Positions 11,528-23,994 of a stretch of DNA of 64,000 bases are shown piece by piece. Made by a program: the position numbers and the translations under genes. Numbering within the stretch: the stretch's first letter is position 1; the number at the start of each line of letters is the position of its first letter. The notes under the pieces were generated by a model that saw only the letters and a list, made by a program, of their open reading frames with translations, was not told where the DNA came from and made no database searches. The DNA is from Reticulitermes lucifugus (taxonomy: Eukaryota > Arthropoda > Insecta > Blattodea > Rhinotermitidae), in the NCBI GenBank assembly GCA_026260175.1, contig JAKCWW010000585.1:38652-102651 (forward strand), given 5' to 3'.

Positions 11528-14240
11528 TTTTTGGATTCCATGTGTTATACCTTCAGTGACTGGTTTTCAAGCATGGGCAACCTTACTCTTAGTTATGAGA
11601 CCTGTACATTTGTTCACGAAGAGAAGAAACTCCGTACTAATTATTCACTTTGTTCCATTGCGATATAGGTGTAGAAACGAGTATTTATCTTCTCCTAAAA
11701 GGTAGCGTCGGTCCGCATTTTTCACATTAAAGAAAATTATAGTGGGTCTTTTCGTTGTTTTGAGAAAAAATCTTTGAATATTTTTAATTATTGTTAATAG
11801 TAGTAAAAGGTATTAAATTTAATAAACTTCTTATGTAATAAACATCTTATTTAAACACATTTTCCGTGATTTACAAATCGAATATTTAACCTCAGCAATT
11901 GAGAGATTCGATAAATGGCAGTACAAAATTCGTATATCTGGTTACGTATCAATGCCTTGAACGGGGTTCGAGGTCACGAGCCCGATATTCGAGCGAGCCT
12001 TAGGCTCCACTGCTTAAGCAATCTGCTAAATATCTTGTATTACGCACATCGTGTTGCTGTACTTTGCAGCAAGCATTAATCGAATGTTGTTAATAATAGA
12101 CAAATGTTTTTATTTCAGTTACAGGGATTTACTTTTGCCATTGGGTGGATAGTTGTGTGCTTTAGTTACCTTTTATAAATAGTGTGGGTGTGCGGGTTGG
12201 TTCTGTATGTCAGTATCACACATTCTGCGTGTGTAGTCGGAATGTCTGAAGGGAAATAGCCCTTTGGATTGACGACCGGGATTTAATTCCCGGCACGTGC
12301 ATGGACTTTATTCTTTGGAGGCCCTTTCCGAAACTTGGACCTTCCCTACGGGACGATGCTTCTGTCCGTTTCTTTTTCCATAGCCCGTAAACCAAATTGA
12401 ACACTTTTTAAAGATACGCAACTTAAAAACGTGCCCCATGCTCTATGTTCTTGTCGCAAAAAGTAAATATTTTATAACTGCTGTAAACGAATGTACTTGG
12501 CAGGCGTTTTCTTGAAATAAAGTTTGGGTCTACTGAAATATAAACTTGTATACATTTAGTATGACGACGTTATGAATTTTCATTTCCGTTAACAAAATTA
12601 TACATGAAGTACAAAGGAATGTGGCATGGCATATCGTTTCTGGCGCCCTGTAGCAATCGCATTGTGTATTAACCCGTGCCAAGCAACTTTTCTTTCTCTG
12701 TAAGGAGCCTGTTTTAATAGAGCGGAGACACAGAAGCGTGGGTGGACAACATAATGTACCAGATGTAACACTTTTGGTTTGCGACAAAAAGTCTAACACG
12801 CCTGTGACTTCACAGTCACAGGTATTTATGTTAACCGGGTTTCCACCAACATATATTAGCAGTTCAAGTGAGAATAATTTAACACCATTATTTTTGGAAT
12901 CGAAAAATTTTGATTTGGAATTTCGACGGCTTGTTGCCATTTTTGTAGTAACATGATAAAATTATTATTGCATGAAATTTCATGAAACTTCTTTTTTAGA
13001 GAACAACTATAAGCATGTACTAAAACATCGTGACTAAAAGATTTATATTTTATTTTTGAGTTATTATAACTACAAATACAATTAGTAATAATATTATTTT
13101 TGTTCTAGCTACGTATTCGTGAACAACTCTTTTTTTCTTTTTAATATAATGGCTTAGATTTATGAGTTTTAATGATGAATGTTCGTGAGAAGTTTCTATT
13201 TTGAAGGCGGCAGTATGCGTGGTATGATAGGATAAGGCTTTATATCGCTTCTCACACAGTGACCAAAAACGTTATTTCTTTGTGCATGAATAATTAATTT
13301 ACTCTCTACAGTCATTATTATAAGTACAATGTTTAGTGACGTAATATAAAAATCAATATTCTAACATAGGTGAAAGCATTTGCGCCGACATGCAACAGCT
13401 GTGTCTACTAGAACTCCAGTTCGCTGCTTGAGGAAATTGATTTTCAAACCTCAGAAGTCTCTTCTGTCGACGTATTCAGCCAACTATACTGTTAAGAAGT
13501 TTCCTGGTTAAGGTTCCAGTGGGAATATTTGCTATTGAGTTTTTCCATTGCTTTTCCAATTCCCTGCAGAAACATATTTATTTTTCACAAATTGTGCCAT
13601 GATTCTGCAGTAACTACATAATATGTTTAACCTTCACTAAAATGTGAGGCGAACTGAAGATGATATGAAAGTATCGATCCTAATCTCTTTCAGTGTACAA
13701 ATCCTAATATACCTTCAAGTACCGCGAAAGTTGTTATATTTCATTCAGGACAAACCGGGATTTTGACATCTCCAAATGCCTCAGCTACACTAGCATAAAT
13801 AGATAGCCGTACAAGAAATAAACTTCACAGAAATTAGCTATCTTCAGGAAATTTGAAAAGTGACTACCTTCTCTGTTTTCCATTACGTTAACACGGCACG
13901 TAGCATGTAACTCCCATAGGAACTCAGAATTCTTCGTGAGAAATAACTGATGTAGATTGACTTTGAGAAGTTTCAACTAAGAAGACAAATGTGCGTGGTT
14001 ACTTTTAAATTAGTAGCTGGAAAAGACAGGGAGAAAATTCGATAAAAATTTGGAGACACGAAATAATTATCTACAGTCACGAGTGTGTCCTATATGAAAG
14101 TTGTGTAGCTTTAATAAAGCACTTATTTTCTGAATACCTTAAAGTTAATTTTGTTCTTATGCTTGTTAAGTGCGTAAATGCGTTTTGGCACTTCATGTCT
14201 TCCCATTAACGTTAGCGTCATTGAGGGGATTTTGATTGTA
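11528..14240. other. No gene seen; includes one 136-codon open frame
   Basis: A 136-codon frame on the minus strand at 12530-12940 is the longest here. It has no recognisable domain, no clear coding bias and no repeat match, so I do not call it a gene. A B-box-like, self-complementary CCGGGATTTAATTCCCGG lies at about 12278-12295 and may be a worn SINE remnant. Confidence 0.5.
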
Positions 14241-14443
14241 TTTGGTGTAGCCTTCCACCGAAGGCACTGGCAAAACTTATGTTTGGTGTAACCTGCTACT
14301 GAAGGCACTGGTTAAACTTATTTTGTGTAACCTGCCACTGAAGGCAGCTGGCAAATCTTACATTAGGTGTAACCTGCCATTGAGGGCACAGGTAAAACTT
14401 ATTTGGTATAACCTGCCATTCAAGAAACTGGTAAAACTTACAT
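14241..14443 (+). repeat. Minisatellite, ~40-bp unit, five copies
   Basis: Five head-to-tail units begin near 14241, 14282, 14321, 14362 and 14402, a period of 39-41 bp. Each holds a core like GGTGTAACCTGCCACTGAAG followed by GGCACTGGTAAAACTTA. The units differ at several positions and by single-base indels, so the array is not recent. No frame stays open through all units. Confidence 0.9.
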
Positions 14444-17400
14444 TTCGGCAAAATTAGGCATTGAGGAAGAAAATTTTACGTAATGATATCACTCAGATTA
14501 TTGTTGGTAAGAATCAAAACTTACAGAAAAATATTTCATAGAACATTCTATAAATGTGTCAGGCTTAACTCTCTCTGTTTTATCACGGATTGGTGCACAT
14601 GCGCGAAATATTTTGTCATACAAAATAACAAAATTTTGAGAAAGAACGGATGAAGCGTATGTTCCGTTAAATGTTTGCGATTTCATAAAATTCGGCTAAA
14701 CATATTAATTATTGTCGGCAATAGAAATGTTTTTTCATACATCGCTTTTTAAATTCAATCTCTTCTATACTTTATTGTATCTTAATTCCTTTGCCAAGTT
14801 TATCTTTTGCAATGCTTAAGAATAAGGGACATGATCTTTTTCATTGTGAAGTACCTTGTCAAATGCTCATCTGTCTGCTTAAATAAGCTCACTACTTCTC
14901 CTAAGACTTCAAAATATGCGTGTTGCTGTTCTCCATTACGTAATGAAAGTTGAATTCTCTGAAAACTTCTACCTCGGGATAAAGATAAAGCTGCCTTCCT
15001 AAACAAAACGCTTGGTACCCTACTTAATGAAATACGGAAAATGGACTAAGGATTATACCCGTTCTTAGCTTACAGTCAGTAGATCATGCTCTAGATTTGA
15101 GGGAATGTAAGTGGTTCATCAGAGGCGCAGGAACACTTGTATAAATAATTTACAGTCTTTTTTAAATTTCACAAACTGTTTTAGCCCTTCACTTGTCTTC
15201 TTTGCTGTATTATAAGCACTGTCTGTAATTGTTCTACACTTAATTGTTTATGATTTATGAACGTGGCACCGAATACTTTTGTTATCTTTTAACCCCAATT
15301 TTTTTTGGAGTCACTATAAACCTTTATAAGTAATGGACTTATAAATAATTAATTATAAACTTTCAAATATAACGGAGTAAATCGGCGTACCCCAAATCAC
15401 GTATTCACCCAGTAAAGTCGAAATTTAAACTTCCCCTGGCGTCTGTACGCGGCCGCTGTTATCCCGGCCAAATTCATCCCACTCTCGAATTTTTCCCACT
15501 GTCTCCAGTTGGCTAACTTTTAATTATAATATTTTCTAATACGTCCGAAAAATTCAAATTTTGAATACTTTATATGTTTCCCGTACCGGAACTCGTATGA
15601 ACCCCTACACGCGTCCTACCGGTTTTTCTTAATGTGCAAGCTTCGTTAACACGGTATCCGCCCTCGCTTGATTTAAGACGTCCAAAACCTCTCAAAGTAT
15701 AAAATTTCGTGTGCTCCAGAAAGATCCCAAAACCATTAATTTTGACACTGCCTCTCTGATGTCCTCTGTAAGATGTTATACAGATGCGTTACAATCTCCT
15801 TTACACCCTTAAACCAAGGCACTAATTCTGAACAAATCTGTCCTGTCTACCAAATATAAATTTTGATAAGTAATAAAACAATCATACCACATATACCGGT
15901 TATAGGATGTACGTAGTAAACAGACATATTACAGATCGTACAAGAGCAATGTAAGACTAAAGCGTTCTCGTGCCAACTGCCTCGTCAATGCGAAGAAAAG
16001 TCCAACTTTTTGGAGAAATTTTCTGCCTCCATGATCAGGAAATAAAGAAACTCCGAACGTTGGAAGTCTGCTCCTAGTTGATGCATCTGGTCGCCAAAGT
16101 GATTTTGTTACTTTTAGTCGCTTTAGCGCTTCAAGCCTTTAAAATAACATGTACATTGCTTTTGTGTTGTCCGCTAATTACAATAATTAATAAGCGTGTA
16201 AAGTAGTCTGTCAGTTTAAAAGTAGCATAGTCGCTTCTTCATTCTTAAGCTTTACTGAATATTCATTATCTCTTGGTCTGGACAGAATTGTACAACACGT
16301 GAAATTATCCGTGATAATCGGATCCGAGATTAATGTCGAAATCTGGGCCACCAGATTACGAATTCAGGTTTTTAAAAACTCATTCTTGATACTCGATTAG
16401 GCAGATTTTTATTTGCGTTTTATATTCATAGAAGTTTATACAAATTTATCATGTGATATACAAGCCTATGTTTATGCTTATAAATTCATGATTTAAGTAT
16501 TCACTTTTTTCTGTAATCACGGTCTAGATTATGCTGCATGCATGTGTAAGTAGATAAATGTTTATTTATCTCATGAAATAAAGCAGTAATTCTAACAGCT
16601 GATGAGGAAGGGCTCTTACATTCTGGTTAAATTTTAATAGTGGTTTTATGTGTTTGATTGCTTCCTAAGGATAATAAAAATTAACTAATGTAGACGAATA
16701 AAAACATTGTGTTAAAGGACATTTTATGGTACACTTTTAAAAATATTTTAAATAACAGTAGTTTGGGTAGTAGCCAAAAAAATCTTCAATGTCCGCATAT
16801 TTATTTGTGGTTTACTGTATTACTGTTACATGACGGCTTCAAAGTTTATATCATAGATGTAGAATTAGGATCATCACCTTTTTGTTGTATCACGTGAAGC
16901 CAACAAAGAATTCCATGTCGAGTCATCATGTCCAGCAATTTGCACTTGATAAGCATTTTGTAAGACAGTGATACATATTCGTTTTACATGTATTTACATT
17001 CATACACATATTTAAAAAACTGTTGATGCTAACATCCAATATTTGCGACAGTAATATGCATATTTGATTTGGAGTACGCAGTTCTACATATGTAATTCAT
17101 AAATTTCATATGTTGCGATCTATAGGCTATAACATACAGAATTTTGACATTGTACATATTGTTTGTACAGCGTAAACTAGCACATAAATGCTTATATTAC
17201 TTTGTGATGTGCAGTTTAACTAAGTTAAATTAATAATTATATGGCTATGTTATTTATATGTGAATCATCACCAGCATATATTCGTATTTTTTGTATTTCT
17301 ACTTTAACTGAAATTCGTAACTTACAATTATACGACCAAATGTTTGTTTCGATTGAGGACAGAAGTCTGAGGGCTTTACGTATTTCACATATGTACGTAG

Positions 17401-18571
17401 ATATAAAGATAGAGTGTAATTTATTATGGACTTGCATTTAGAGAGTTAGCTAGTGTAAAGTAATTCAATTGCCTACACAGATATGCAAGAGTGTTGGTTT
17501 GCGCCCTAGGTTCATGTCAACTAGGAGATTTTGTGTGAGCTGGGCGTGTTGTCATTTGAAACATTTATTCGCAATTACAATTTTCCCAACAGGAAAAAAT
17601 GAAACAAGTACTATTAGTTGAAAGTCAGAGCAGATAATTTAACTTAGAATCGTATTAAATACTGTATACCTTATGTTATAACTCCATCCCAATTATTGTT
17701 TTGTTGAAATGATGTGAACTGGACCTATAAATATTTTGTCACCTGACATATTCTCACTGCAGTTTAATACGAGTGAAGAATAATATTTATGCAACTGAAT
17801 TTAACATTTGTGTAGTTTCTTTGATGTGGCTAACATTTTCGGTTACAATTTAACATGAAACTTTACAAAACGTTGAAGAAGTATTGTGTAGTGGAGGGAG
17901 TGTGTATTTGTTTTACCGCAGTGAGGTACTGAAAGGGCAATCCAACGTGTCCGAAACAAGTGCAGTATCATATCTACGTACGATTGCTGCCATAACACCA
18001 TGGCGTTCACACAGACCTGCAGTGTAACAAACGCTACAGTAACTACACAAAGTATTCGTCATGCTACACGCTGCAGGTTTTACATAGCTATTTAAAGTAA
18101 CACGTATGTGTCGAACGCATTGGTTTATTTGTGAATATCTCTTTAGAATACACATGAAGGAAAACTGGTTTTCATTTTATTTATTAAAAATTTAATTTTA
18201 ATAATAGGTTCTACACCCTTTGATTTGTTTCAAGGTTGTCCTTGACTGTAAACACATAATTTAATCTATAATGTAGGCAGCAAACAATGTATAAATTTAA
18301 CGTAATATAATTTTTTGTAATGAAAATTTATCACAATATGTGTTGTCCATATTTTTACTTTTCACCATGCTGAAAACGAGATGCTATTTACCAGAGGACT
18401 CATTAGTGATCTGTAGACTCAATAAACTAGTAGCTTTTCCTCGGCACTAGATTTAATATCTATGAATTTTAAAGTCGTTCTTCTTTAGTTAATTTGGTGT
18501 ATTACCTTTACAGCAAAGGTAAAGTTTTTATGACAGTGAATCGGCCTTCTCTATGTGGGTAGTGGCATTTT
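14444..18571. other. No gene seen
   Basis: AT-rich unique sequence. The section at 15400-15780 is richer in C than its neighbours and has few stops in stretches, but no frame is open throughout and I recognise no protein in it. Other open frames are 80 codons or shorter. Confidence 0.5.
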
Positions 18572-19099
18572 TAGACGCCTTCTCAAAATTGCGAAAAGTG
18601 ACTATTAACTTCCTTATGTCTGTCTTTCCGCCTTCTCCGTCTGCATGGAACAATTCGGCTCCCACTGGACGGATTTTTCATAAAATTTGATATTTTAATA
18701 TTTTTCGAAAATCTTTCGAGACAATTCAAGTTTCATTAAAGTATGACAAGAATAATGGGCACTTCACGTGAAGACCTATGTACATGTATGATAGTATCTC
18801 GCTGAATTATTTTTAGAATGAGGGTTATTTCAGATAAGATTTGTCGAGAAAATCAAAACACAATTCTGTGTTCAAAAACTTTTTCCTAAAATCGTGCCGT
18901 GTATGAGATAATGTGGAAAATATGGTAGAGCTGTACAGGCCACAGATGACAATATAATACGGCGCATGCGCGTTGCATGCTGGATAACTAAGGCTACAAA
19001 CACACGCTCAGAATACGTAATACTTAGTGCTATTCCACGGCAAAATGGTTACGCGAACGCGCCTCAGTATTGCTTTACACTTACATTGCCTGTCTTGTT
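18572..19099 (+). repeat. Family X interspersed repeat, near-full copy 1
   Basis: This ~528-bp unit aligns by eye with copies at 37.17 kb and 41.76 kb. It opens with a TTTTTAG / GCG-type junction, followed by a GCGAAAAG-GACTATTA block, a CTGTC-rich block, CTCCCACTGGACGGA, TTTGATATTT, TTTTCGAAAATC, a run around GTTCAAAAACTTTTTCC, and an end near ACATTGCCTGTCTTG. It has no long open frame (best 62 codons). Its class is unknown to me. It could be a non-autonomous DNA element or the tail of a larger one. Confidence 0.75.
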
Positions 19100-20628
19100 A
19101 TGGATCAGTTTTAACAGTTCTTACATTGTGACTCGATCTACTGGAAAAAGATAGTGACATTTCCTCCAAACGATGTAATCTCTGTGCCGCAATGGCTCCG
19201 TGTTCGTGCCATGACCCAATTTTCCGTACTTAGCTGTATTTAAGCTACAGCAAAAGTCTAGTTATATTGCCATTTATCCACGTTTAGAGCTGGAGACATG
19301 CGTGTTTCGCAGTACTGTGTTCTCTCTAGAGCAGTCTGTAGTGGCATCGTCTCTAACAAAAGCAACCGGTGTCGCTCTCTGTCACCAGAAACTATTCCAT
19401 CTCTGCCTTTTATAATCGCCTTCATTTTGCGACTCTTATCCGTGCGCTTCGATCACTAGAATTGGTAATGACGCAGCAGTTTTTCATAGGCATGCACGAC
19501 TATGGCCATTTGGTGGTGGAATGATTTACTGAGAGTATACTATCCGATGATGATTCGCGGGATCTCACAGCGTGTTATTTGCCGAAACAGCAGCCCCTGT
19601 CCAAATCATTTCCGAAAGCCCTTCGTACAATATTACTCTGCAAAACTATAATTAAATAATACCAGGGAGTATCCAAGGAACGCGGGAAGGACTTGTAGAG
19701 ACAGAACAGGTAGTAATTGGTAGGACGTGATGTGGAGGAGCAGGAGGAGAAGGAAAAGAAGGAAGAGATAAAGAAATTATAAATCTGATCTGACCCAACA
19801 TAAAAATTACAGGCTTTTCTTGTGTATCTTTACGAAATTTTGAAGTTATTAAAATTAAACCCATCAAAACAAATCACTTCCTTATAATCGTATTGGACTT
19901 AACACACTTCCAAAAGTTGATACTCATATCTGTGCTGATGTCAGTGATGCGTACATGGACCGCATCGTTTGTTTTCCGAATCTCGTTCCATTTAATGGGA
20001 TTAGAATCTACTGCGGTCAGAAGCCAAGGTTCAATTCAATCAGGTACGCTTATGAAACGAAATAAAAGTAAAAGAGGTTAATTCCCTACAGAGTGGATGC
20101 CATGGTACAGGAATCATTTGTCGTATTGGTGCCCACACGTGTGTGTTAAATTCTGTGAACGGAAATAATAAGCATCTACAGACGTGCATTAAATTTAATG
20201 TGCATCCTCTGCGAAGAATAATTGCATATCCCTCTCCTGTCTTCAGATGATTCAGACAGTAAAACATTGTGCACCATAATATTCGTGTATTTGACTTTCT
20301 AAGAAGTGTTATAGTAATGACAAATACGGAGTAAAGAGGACGGTTTAATTGTAGTACAACATATGTTTATAGACCGTCAGTGACAGAGCGTGATTACTGC
20401 TCATCAAGTATTAATGGTATGAAAACTAAAAACATAGTATTTCATGTCAGTGGTGACGAAAAAATTAGAAATTAAGCTGTCAGTTCCAATTTCGCCATTA
20501 TTTTTATTGGCATAGACTATGCATGCTGTTTCTTGGCTCCTGTGAAATAATGTAAATTTCGGAGTTCTAGACAAGCTGCGAAGAAAGGCCATGCGTATTT
20601 AACTACTATTCTTGCAAGTACGACATAA
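19100..20628. other. No gene seen; polypurine tract inside
   Basis: Short frames only. A purine-rich tract (GGAGGAGCAGGAGGAG and onward) runs through about 19732-19778. The proline/serine-rich 71-codon frame opposite it is a by-product of that composition. Confidence 0.5.
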
Positions 20629-20974
20629 TTTTTTTTCAATGGCTGTACAGCCCTTTGGGGGCCTAGGCCGCCTCATTTTTCGAGGCTTCACGATCACACA
20701 CTTTTTAGTCATACCACACTCGGTAGGACACCTCTGAACGAGGGACCAGCTCGTCGCAGAGACCTCTACCTGACAACACACAACACTCACAAGNNNNNNN
20801 NNNNNNNNNNNNNNNNNNNNNNNNNNNNNNNNNNNNNNNNNNNGACCTCTACCTGACAACACACAACACTCACAAGAGACAGACATCCATGCCTTAGGCG
20901 GGATTCAAACCCACAATCCCAGTAAGCGACCGTCCGTATACCCACGCCTTAGACCGCGCGGCCACTGGAATCGG
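20629..20974 (-). repeat. SINE family 1, complete copy with internal assembly gap
   Basis: Read on the minus strand it starts at 20974 with the tRNA-like A-box GTGGCCGCGCGGTCTAAGG, then a B box GGGTTTGAATCCCGCC. A body with GTGTTGTGTGTTGTCAGG and CCTACCGAGTGTGG follows, and the copy ends in a short A-rich tail (T8 on the plus strand at 20629). It is the most complete family 1 copy here apart from the gap. A 95-codon minus-strand frame across it is a SINE artefact. Confidence 0.85.
20794..20843. other. Assembly gap, 50 N, flanked by a 33-bp duplication
   Basis: The 33 bases before the gap (20761-20793) are repeated exactly just after it (20844-20876). Either the SINE contains an unresolved tandem duplication or two overlapping contig ends were joined with N instead of merged. 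Confidence 0.97.
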
Positions 20975-21326
20975 CAAAATGTTATTACCTACTATTTTTA
21001 AGGCCACTGAATCACGTATCTCGTAATGATATTACATGCTTCCTAGACATACAATTATAATGCTATTACCGCATACGCTGTAGTGATTTTTTGCTTCGTG
21101 ACGTGCACTGACAATATCTGGCCTGTATAGGACACGATTGTCATGGATTTCTACTTTTAAAATGTAACGAGTTGTTGTTTTACAAAATAAATTCCAAAAA
21201 TATTTCTTCGTGTCGAATGAATTTTTATAGTATAGGACTAACATGATCCTCAATTTTGATATATACTCGTATTAAGAAAAATATTCACGTAAGTAATTTA
21301 ATAACGAAGAGAATGTCAAAATGTGC

Positions 21327-21327
<1 letters not shown>
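20975..21327. other. No gene seen
   Basis: AT-rich sequence with a 73-codon chance frame on the minus strand and no repeat or domain recognised. Confidence 0.55.

Positions 21328-21362
<35 letters not shown>
21328..21362. repeat. (TAT/ATT)n microsatellite
   Basis: About 11 uninterrupted trinucleotide units. Confidence 0.95.
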
Positions 21363-21363
<1 letters not shown>

Positions 21364-21515
21364 TAAGCCCCCAAGCGTTAAGAGTATCTGAATATATGAC
21401 TTTACATTATATTTAATTGATTTTCTCTTATTTGTTCAGTTTTTTCCCTGCAGAACAACTCTTCATTAAAAAAGCAGTTATTTCCGAAACACTTTTTGTA
21501 AACGTCTCTTTTATT

Positions 21516-21625
21516 TTGAGGCGCGTATATTTAGTTGCAAAAGCGCCTATTAATTTCGCCATATCTCTCCGTCCGTCCATCTGTTCGTATATATAAACTC
21601 GGCTCTCACTAGCGACTTGTCTGTC
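21516..21625 (+). repeat. Family X, short divergent 5' fragment
   Basis: The order GAGGCGCG, then AAAAGCGCCTATTA, then CCGTCCGTCCAT, then ACTCGGCTCTCACT matches the first ~110 bp of the family X copies at 37.17, 41.76 and 44.73 kb. The rest is missing. A minisatellite begins about 50 bp further on. Confidence 0.55.
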
Positions 21626-21676
21626 TTATCAGAAAACGATGTAAATTGACGCACTTTAATATTGAAAGAAATATAC

Positions 21677-21980
21677 TGCTAGTAGTTTAGCGTAGTACAC
21701 GCTTCGTGCCCGCTAGTAACTGACTGCAGTACTCGCTTCATGCCTGTTATTAGCTGACAGTTTTACACTCTTCATGCCTGTTAGTAGGTGACAGTAGTAC
21801 ACGCTTCATGCCTGTTAGTAGCTGACAGTAGTACACGCTTCATGCCTGTTAGTAGCTGACAGTAGTACACGCTTCACGCCTACTAATATCTGATTGGATT
21901 ACTCGCTTCATACCTGTTAGTAGCTGACTCTAGTACATCCCTAATGCCTGCTAGTAGCTGATTGTATTATAAGTTCATAT
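21677..21980 (+). repeat. Minisatellite, 34-bp unit, about nine copies
   Basis: The anchor TTCATG (or a one-base variant) recurs at 21703, 21737, 21771, 21805, 21839, 21873, 21907, 21941 and 21974. The period is 34 bp every time except the last step (33). The core unit reads CATGCCTGTTAGTAGCTGAC then AGTAGTACACGCTT. The central copies are identical to one another and the outer ones diverge, as expected if the array turns over from its middle. No open frame runs through it. Confidence 0.95.
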
Positions 21981-23559
21981 ACGTATGTAGCCTTAGCATT
22001 CGGCAAACTGATCCCACGAAAGTTTCAGGAAATTCTACCTCTTATTTCTCTTCTTACCTGCTCATTTTTTTCCATCTTTTCTAGTTTATGCTTTTAGTAT
22101 ATTCCTTCCCTATTTTCCTTTTGTTGAAATCGGTTTAGTTGTAGTTTAAATAAGAATGAGACAATTTTCTTCCCTGTAAAAGGTAGTTTGCTATATCACT
22201 TGACGTTTTCATTTTGAGCTCTTATATTTCTTTCGGAACTTCGATTTTCCCGAAATACAGGCATATTTTTCATTATATTTCTCTCCGCATTCCAAAGTAA
22301 TAAGTTACTTCAGTATTTCACTTTAAATTGCCATTCCTTCTCAGAAGTCTGCACGTGCTTCGCGAGCAAATCCCTTGCATTTTCCGCAACGTAGTCACAT
22401 AAAGGAAGAAGAGTACTTTAACAATACTTTTATATCACTCACTATATTTTATTTCTAAACAAAAATGAGAGGCTTTTCAATTGATTTCTTGGTGCTTAGA
22501 CCGCGAATTGCTTTTCAAATTAAGAGACGTGTGTAAAATTATATCAGATTAATTAATTGTAAGTATTTATTCTAGCTAATCATTCTCCGAAATAGAATAT
22601 TATGATATTTGCAGAGCATACCGTGCATCAACATCACGTTGCTTATTAGAATGAGGGGAAACCTTAATTTAAACTGCATGTAAAATAATTTACAACGTGA
22701 TATATTTATGCATTTGCTTCTTTAATGAAGGCAGATAAAACTTTAACTAATGTGTTACAGCATAGAGAGCCTGTGATATAATTCGGGTGTAAGATCAAAT
22801 TTTACACGATGCTTTATCATTAACAGCCAAGAAGCTGTGTACGATCTGAATGTACTCCAGACCTGCTGTGACAATATTTATTACTAGCCGAACCGTCTGT
22901 AACAAAGAACTGAGTATATACCTGTGCACTGCCCTGTCTGTTTCTGACGCAGCATAGTGGCAGAGTATCACAGCGATCTGATAGCGGGATTAAAGTACTG
23001 CCATTCGACTCGAATAGCACTGTCCTGCAGTGAGAATCGTAACAATACTATCGATTCGTTTTATATCAAAACACAATTATATTTCAACTGTGACAGAATA
23101 ACAATTTTAGATGAGTTATCACAAGAACACTTTGTTCTTTCGAACTGAACGACATGAATTAAAATCACGAGTGATAATTACTCTTGTCCTTTCCTGTAAG
23201 TTAGTCTTCGCGGCATGCATAATGCTAGTAAAGCAATGTAATTTCACTCAAAATGTGAACACAATCAAAGATTTACTTAAACATTTGAAGACTGAAACGA
23301 ATTCGTTCAATGTCAACAGATTGCTCAGAAAAAATTCTCTTATCTGCTTTTCAACAAAGTCTGCAATATAACAGACATCTATATTCACCCTTCAATATAA
23401 AATGGATAACTTTGAAATGATATCTCATTTAAATTCAAAAGACTTGTAGTGCGGTAATTCTTGTTAGTATATTGTAATATATGTACTACCAGACAATGGA
23501 TTATTTCGGACGAAACATGTAAGAAAATTTCCAATTAACTAACTCCATGGAGCAGAATC
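21981..23559. other. No gene seen
   Basis: AT-rich sequence with frames up to 86 codons and no domain recognised. The first ~150 bp is T/C-rich and may belong to the same worn element as the minisatellite before it. Confidence 0.5.
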
Positions 23560-23994
23560 CTTCTTGAGAAGCTAACAGGTCCTCAGCATAGTCAACAAAT
23601 TCCTCGCATTTTATGGAACCCGAAGGTTCATTACCGCATTCACAAGAGCCCACCACCTGTCCCTATCCTCAGCCATACCAATCCAGTCCACGCCCTCCCA
23701 TCCCACTTCTTGAAGATTCATTTTAATATTATCCTGCCATCTATGCCTGGGTCTTCCAAATGGTCTCCTTCCCTCACGTCTCCCCACTAAAACTCTGTAT
23801 GCACCTGTTCTCTCACCCATACGTGCTACATGCCCCGCCCGACTCATTCTTCTTGATTTGATCACCCGAATAATATTTGGTGATAAGTACAAATCATAAC
23901 GTTCCTCGTTATGTAGTCTTCTCCACTCCTCTGTTACCTCGTCCCTCTTAGGCCCGAATATCCTCCTCAGCACCCTATTCTCGAACACCCCCAG
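23560..23994 (-). pseudogene. LINE (non-LTR retrotransposon) 3' end, C-terminal coding remnant
   Basis: A minus-strand frame ending at 23611 encodes the C-terminal tail of a LINE reverse-transcriptase polyprotein. It reads FENRVLRRIFGPKRDEV, then [48 protein letters not shown] and [18 protein letters not shown] know this tail type from insect elements annotated as endonuclease-reverse transcriptase. The endonuclease and the polymerase domain are absent, so the copy is 5'-truncated near 23994, as is usual for LINEs. The frame is intact over ~128 codons, so this copy is younger than those at 42.6, 51.9 and 56.0 kb. The clade is not assigned; RTE-like is a guess. Confidence 0.85.

Noticed and set aside
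12530-12940. 136-codon minus-strand frame with several cysteines
   Set aside because: The cysteine spacing fits no zinc-finger or secreted-peptide pattern I can name, and there is no signal peptide.
16598-16622. CTGATGAGGAAGGGC resembling the start of a hammerhead
   Set aside because: No GAAA box or matching stem follows within a plausible distance.
14241-21980. Minisatellites considered as CRISPR arrays
   Set aside because: Units are contiguous with no unique spacers, and the genome is eukaryotic.
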